DNA of 41,295 nt, taken from contig JANPDA010000366.1 in the NCBI GenBank assembly GCA_031431235.1, positions 1 through 41,295 on the forward strand. The letters are read 5' to 3'. This DNA is from JANNSW01 sp031431235 (GTDB lineage Bacteria; Pseudomonadota; Alphaproteobacteria; Rhizobiales; Hyphomicrobiaceae). Made by a program: the position numbers and the translations under genes. Positions 40,254 to 41,295 of this stretch are shown here, piece by piece; position 1 is the first letter of the stretch, and every line of letters starts with the position of its first letter. The notes beneath the pieces were generated by a model. That model ran no database searches, was not told where the DNA came from, and saw only the letters and a program-made list of their open reading frames with translations.

Positions 40254-41054
40254 CTACCAGACGCCATGGGCTAGACCGTTCCAGGTATAGCGCCAGATGG
40301 TCGGATGGAACCACTGGTAGGAAGGCAAATCGTGATTTCGAATCGTCAACCGGCCCTGCAGAGCATCATCGATCGCGGCGGCCACCCATGGGCGCGCGGC
40401 TGCGGCGAGCAGGAACGAATAGGTCGTGACGTTGTCCCGGCGGGTCGGGTTGGCAGGAGCGGTATAGAGCACGCCCCCGGTGTCGACGCCGCGATCGATC
40501 AGATGCATCGTCACTCCGAAATTCGTCTTGTCACCGGTGGCAAGCGCCCAATAGCCGCCATGGACGCCACGGTACTTCGGATTGATTCCGGCGTGATAAT
40601 TGATGAAGGGCGCTGGCGTGCAGTCGAGCGTCTCCTGGCGGATGATGCGGGTGCCAACGACCAGCACGACCTTGGGCTGCAGCTGGCGCAACACGTCGCG
40701 GCACTCGGGCGCGTTCACACTCGCCACCTCGATGAACCGGCACTTGTCCGGCCGCCGGGTATCGAGACGCTCGCTGGCGATGATCTCGTTGCGACGCTGG
40801 GAGCTCAGCTTCCAGACGAATCGCTGGACGAAATCGAAGCCCAGCTGACCGAGCACCGGCACCATGCCGAGCATGCGCCTGCGCCGACTGAGGAACAGGC
40901 TCCTGGGCTCGGGGGCCTCTTGCACGATCGTGATGGGTCCGAAACGCTCGACGAGGTCGTTTGCGATGATCCAGGAGAAGTGACCCCCGGCGGTCAAGAG
41001 CACGATGTCGGTGCGCGGTGAGCCGGATGCTGCGGGAATGCTCTGTTGGGTCAT
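40254..41054 (-). CDS. Formyltransferase family protein (methionyl-tRNA formyltransferase-like domain)
   Basis: This is a 266-residue protein with a formyl_trans_N fold but without the C-terminal domain of Fmt. The catalytic residues are N152 and H154 in FINYHAGINPKYRGVHGGYW and D191 in HLIDRGVDTGGVLY, the usual Asn-His-Asp set that uses 10-formyltetrahydrofolate. The N-terminal part (DIVLLTAGGHFSWIIANDLV) and a long basic insertion (SLFLSRRRRMLGMV) differ from purN and fmt. It most likely formylates a sugar-nucleotide amine or another small amine, or acts on a surface-polysaccharide precursor. The family evidence is good, but the substrate is unknown. It lies upstream of xerC on the same strand, but the gap holds regulatory sites and xerC is probably separately controlled. 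Confidence 0.82.
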   Translation of the reverse strand: MTQQSIPAASGSPRTDIVLLTAGGHFSWIIANDLVERFGPITIVQEAPEPRSLFLSRRRRMLGMVPVLGQLGFDFVQRFVWKLSSQRRNEIIASERLDTRRPDKCRFIEVASVNAPECRDVLRQLQPKVVLVVGTRIIRQETLDCTPAPFINYHAGINPKYRGVHGGYWALATGDKTNFGVTMHLIDRGVDTGGVLYTAPANPTRRDNVTTYSFLLAAAARPWVAAAIDDALQGRLTIRNHDLPSYQWFHPTIWRYTWNGLAHGVW

Positions 41055-41204
41055 GACCGTCGATTGCCAGAGGGGATGATCCTGCTGACAAGCAAGGAGC
41101 GCGCCAACGGCGCAGGCTGGCTAGGGCGTGTCGTCAGTCGAGGTGAGTCTGTCGAGCCACACCGCATCGAAAATCGCGCGCGGCCGTCGTTGCCGTCGTC
41201 TGTC

Positions 41205-41295
41205 GAGGGATTCCCAAATCACTTTTTCTCCGACCCATGGGCTGTCGGCAATGGGGAGGCCGACAGATGCAACGCTACGCCTTGCGCGACGACCA
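41205..41295 (+). mobile_element. Left end of a probable IS5-type insertion sequence (cut by window edge)
   Basis: At 41267 an ATG with GGGGAGG upstream opens the frame MQRYALRDD, the conserved start of IS5/IS427-group transposases (M-x-R-Y-A-L-x-D-x-Q-W). About 60 bases before it, GAGGGATTCCCAAATC (41205-41220) could be the terminal inverted repeat. Only nine codons are visible and the right end is missing, so the assignment rests on the N-terminal signature alone. Confidence 0.45.

Overview
This is a GC-rich, gene-dense stretch of chromosome. It most likely comes from an alphaproteobacterium of the Hyphomicrobiales (Rhizobiales) type. The pointers are two phasins (polyhydroxyalkanoate granule proteins), an orphan BcsS-like protein, a TAT-exported beta-helix protein of a family I know from this order, a perfect CtrA-type box (TTAA-N7-TTAAC) and a GTTC-N7-GTTC LexA-type box. 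Most genes are core metabolism or housekeeping. I found no rRNA, tRNA, CRISPR array, phage or large mobile island. Mobile DNA is limited to a REP-associated tyrosine transposase with its palindromes, other palindromic repeats, and the probable start of an IS5-type element at the right edge.

Positions 1-1010 hold a DoxX tail, a GNAT acetyltransferase remnant and a RAYT transposase framed by two inverted REP hairpins. Positions 1143-4758 (minus strand) carry a valine-degradation cluster: isobutyryl-CoA dehydrogenase, 3-hydroxyisobutyryl-CoA hydrolase and mmsB, with a GNAT gene upstream. Positions 4902-8711 hold a thioesterase, a phasin and a RocB-like M20 peptidase, followed by a fatty-acid desaturase. 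The phasin and peptidase diverge from a control region with three TGCA-N-TGCA palindromes. Positions 8895-14535 hold a TPR protein, an EamA permease, a second phasin, a frameshifted exonuclease remnant, bcsS and rsmE. Positions 14548-18025 (minus) hold an L,D-transpeptidase and a probable hydroxyproline-degradation pair (FAD oxidase plus DHDPS-fold deaminase).

Positions 18398-23373 (plus) hold a TMEM143/DUF3754 gene overlapping prmA, then an acyl-CoA:acetate CoA-transferase and an MFS transporter. Positions 23395-24622 are repeat-rich and contain a DUF433/DUF5615 toxin-antitoxin pair whose toxin reading frame runs through a palindromic repeat. Positions 24748-30363 (plus) hold gltX, gltA, a ureohydrolase with an altered active site, and purE-purK. 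Position 30345 starts zapE. Positions 31453-36242 form a purine-catabolic locus: uraH-xdhA-xdhB on the minus strand, with uraD diverging from it. Positions 36409-39184 form a tightly overlapped meaB-pcp-TAT-protein unit. xerC follows, with CtrA-like and LexA-like boxes in its leader, then a formyltransferase.

The functional themes are carbon and nitrogen salvage (valine/propionyl-CoA, hydroxyproline, purines, guanidino compounds) and polyhydroxyalkanoate storage. I see no large undescribed system. The observations most worth a second look are the RAYT unit with compensatory REP changes, the dual cell-cycle/SOS-like sites at xerC, the shared operators at the phasin/peptidase divergence, the toxin extended through a repeat, and two enzymes that lack a textbook catalytic residue.
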